47,481 nucleotides of DNA from NCBI GenBank assembly GCA_947177415.1, contig CAMWUK010000019.1, positions 1 through 47,481 on the forward strand. Reading direction: 5' to 3'. The translations under genes and the position numbers were made by a program. The notes under the pieces were generated by a model. The model ran no database searches. It saw only the letters and a program-made list of their open reading frames with translations, and was not told the origin of the DNA. Below are positions 46,766-47,481 of the stretch, piece after piece. The stretch comes from an uncultured Clostridiaceae bacterium. Its GTDB lineage: Bacteria; Bacillota; Clostridia; Lachnospirales; Lachnospiraceae. Each line of letters begins with the position of its first letter. Position 1 is the stretch's first letter.

Positions 46766-47455
46766 ATGAGAAAGTCAAGTAGTTTGACAATAATTTCATT
46801 AATCTTATATTTTTTACATGCACTCATTTGTGGTCTTCTTATAAGAACAATACATATCAATGAATTATGGGCAGAATCACTCAGTGTATTTTTAACACTA
46901 GTAATAGTAATTTTTTTGATAGGTAAAAGAGAATATTTAGCCTATTATGGAATTCGTTTATGGGAATGCGATAATTTTATAAAAACAATCAGCATACTAT
47001 TTCTTGTTCCCATTGTTAATATTCCATACTTATTTTTAGGAACAAAAATTAATATAATTTATGCATTCATTAACAGTATATACATTGGAGTAATGGAAGA
47101 ATTAATATTTCGGGGATTTTTATGTCGTTTTATTGAGGAAAAATCAAGTAGAAAAAAAGCCGTTTTTATCTCAAGCCTATTGTTTGGAATGTTTCATTTA
47201 GTTAATATAGGAAGTTATCCACTAATATATGTTTTCCTTCAAGTGCTATATGCATTTGCAATTGGAATAGCATTTGCCCTAGTTTTTTATAAAACCAAAA
47301 GTCTTCTTGCTTGTATTGCTGTACATTCAATAGTGGATTTTCTAGGTTCATTTGGAACCGAACCAATATTCGTGTTTGAACTCATTGGAACCATAATATG
47401 TATCCTATGTGCAATATATTATTATGTTGTAACTATTCAGAACCTGCAAAAGTGA
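46766..47455 (+). CDS. CPBP family intramembrane metalloprotease
   Basis: A 229-residue membrane protein of the CPBP (CAAX protease / bacteriocin-processing, formerly Abi) family. Motif 1 is MEELIFRGFL with Glu111-Glu112 and the arginine, motif 2 is the FGMFHLVNI histidine near residue 144, and motif 3 is HSIVDFLG near residue 192. About six to eight hydrophobic segments are seen. AAAGGAAG precedes the ATG. In Firmicutes such genes often lie beside bacteriocin or two-component genes and confer self-immunity or process peptides, which fits the neighbours here. Confidence 0.9.
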   Translation: MRKSSSLTIISLILYFLHALICGLLIRTIHINELWAESLSVFLTLVIVIFLIGKREYLAYYGIRLWECDNFIKTISILFLVPIVNIPYLFLGTKINIIYAFINSIYIGVMEELIFRGFLCRFIEEKSSRKKAVFISSLLFGMFHLVNIGSYPLIYVFLQVLYAFAIGIAFALVFYKTKSLLACIAVHSIVDFLGSFGTEPIFVFELIGTIICILCAIYYYVVTIQNLQK

Positions 47456-47481
47456 TATACAAATTGCATAAATAAGTTTAT

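Overview
The window is low-GC DNA from an anaerobic, spore-forming member of the Clostridia, most likely a Lachnospiraceae relative. The evidence is the AT-rich base composition, strong AGGAGG-type ribosome sites, the SpoIID and CwlD sporulation wall enzymes, MecA, an L-box lysine riboswitch and a full F1Fo ATP synthase operon. Most genes lie on the minus strand.

Layout: 0.4-6 kb holds a lipoprotein, an AAA-ATPase/nuclease-like protein, a YihY membrane protein and a SpoIID-domain protein. 6-8.6 kb is element-rich, with a possible small RNA and a two-Ig-domain secreted protein. 8.6-12.9 kb carries cysK, tcdA and dapB-dapA; dapA sits behind a lysine riboswitch. 13-21.1 kb is a lipoprotein followed by the atpZ-I-B-E-F-H-A-G-D-C operon, whose c subunit has the sodium-binding residue set. 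21.3-22.7 kb has a DUF402 protein, tRNA-Pro(CGG) and a YqeY protein. 22.7-28 kb is a MacB-like ABC exporter with two tandem paralogous membrane-anchored proteins and an amidase-domain protein. 28.9-35.1 kb is rpiB, an arginine/tyrosine phosphatase, tsaC (the order also seen in Bacillus), an AI-2E family permease, CwlD and a GH18 wall hydrolase. 35.6 kb has a small pseudogene with two stops. 36.5-42.5 kb is mecA, a solute-binding/VWA protein, a coiled-coil membrane protein and a large polytopic membrane protein. 43-47.5 kb is a two-component system, a 52-residue membrane peptide and a CPBP protease.

The most striking content is a dispersed family of small palindromic mobile elements. Nine long copies (about 133-146 bp, one composite of 453 bp) and several 27-32 bp minimal copies share terminal repeats close to GTAACTGTTCAG. 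Most are flanked by 8-bp direct repeats, exact in nine cases. The long copies share one layout: terminal repeat, hairpin A, spacer, hairpin B, terminal palindrome. The hairpin sequences differ completely between subfamilies while pairing is kept. They sit preferentially at gene 3' ends: one splits a terminator whose uninterrupted form can be rebuilt, one rewrites the atpD stop codon, and a 50-bp piece has become coding sequence. No transposase for them is in the window. The GTAA ends and 8-bp duplications resemble IS66-family insertion sequences.
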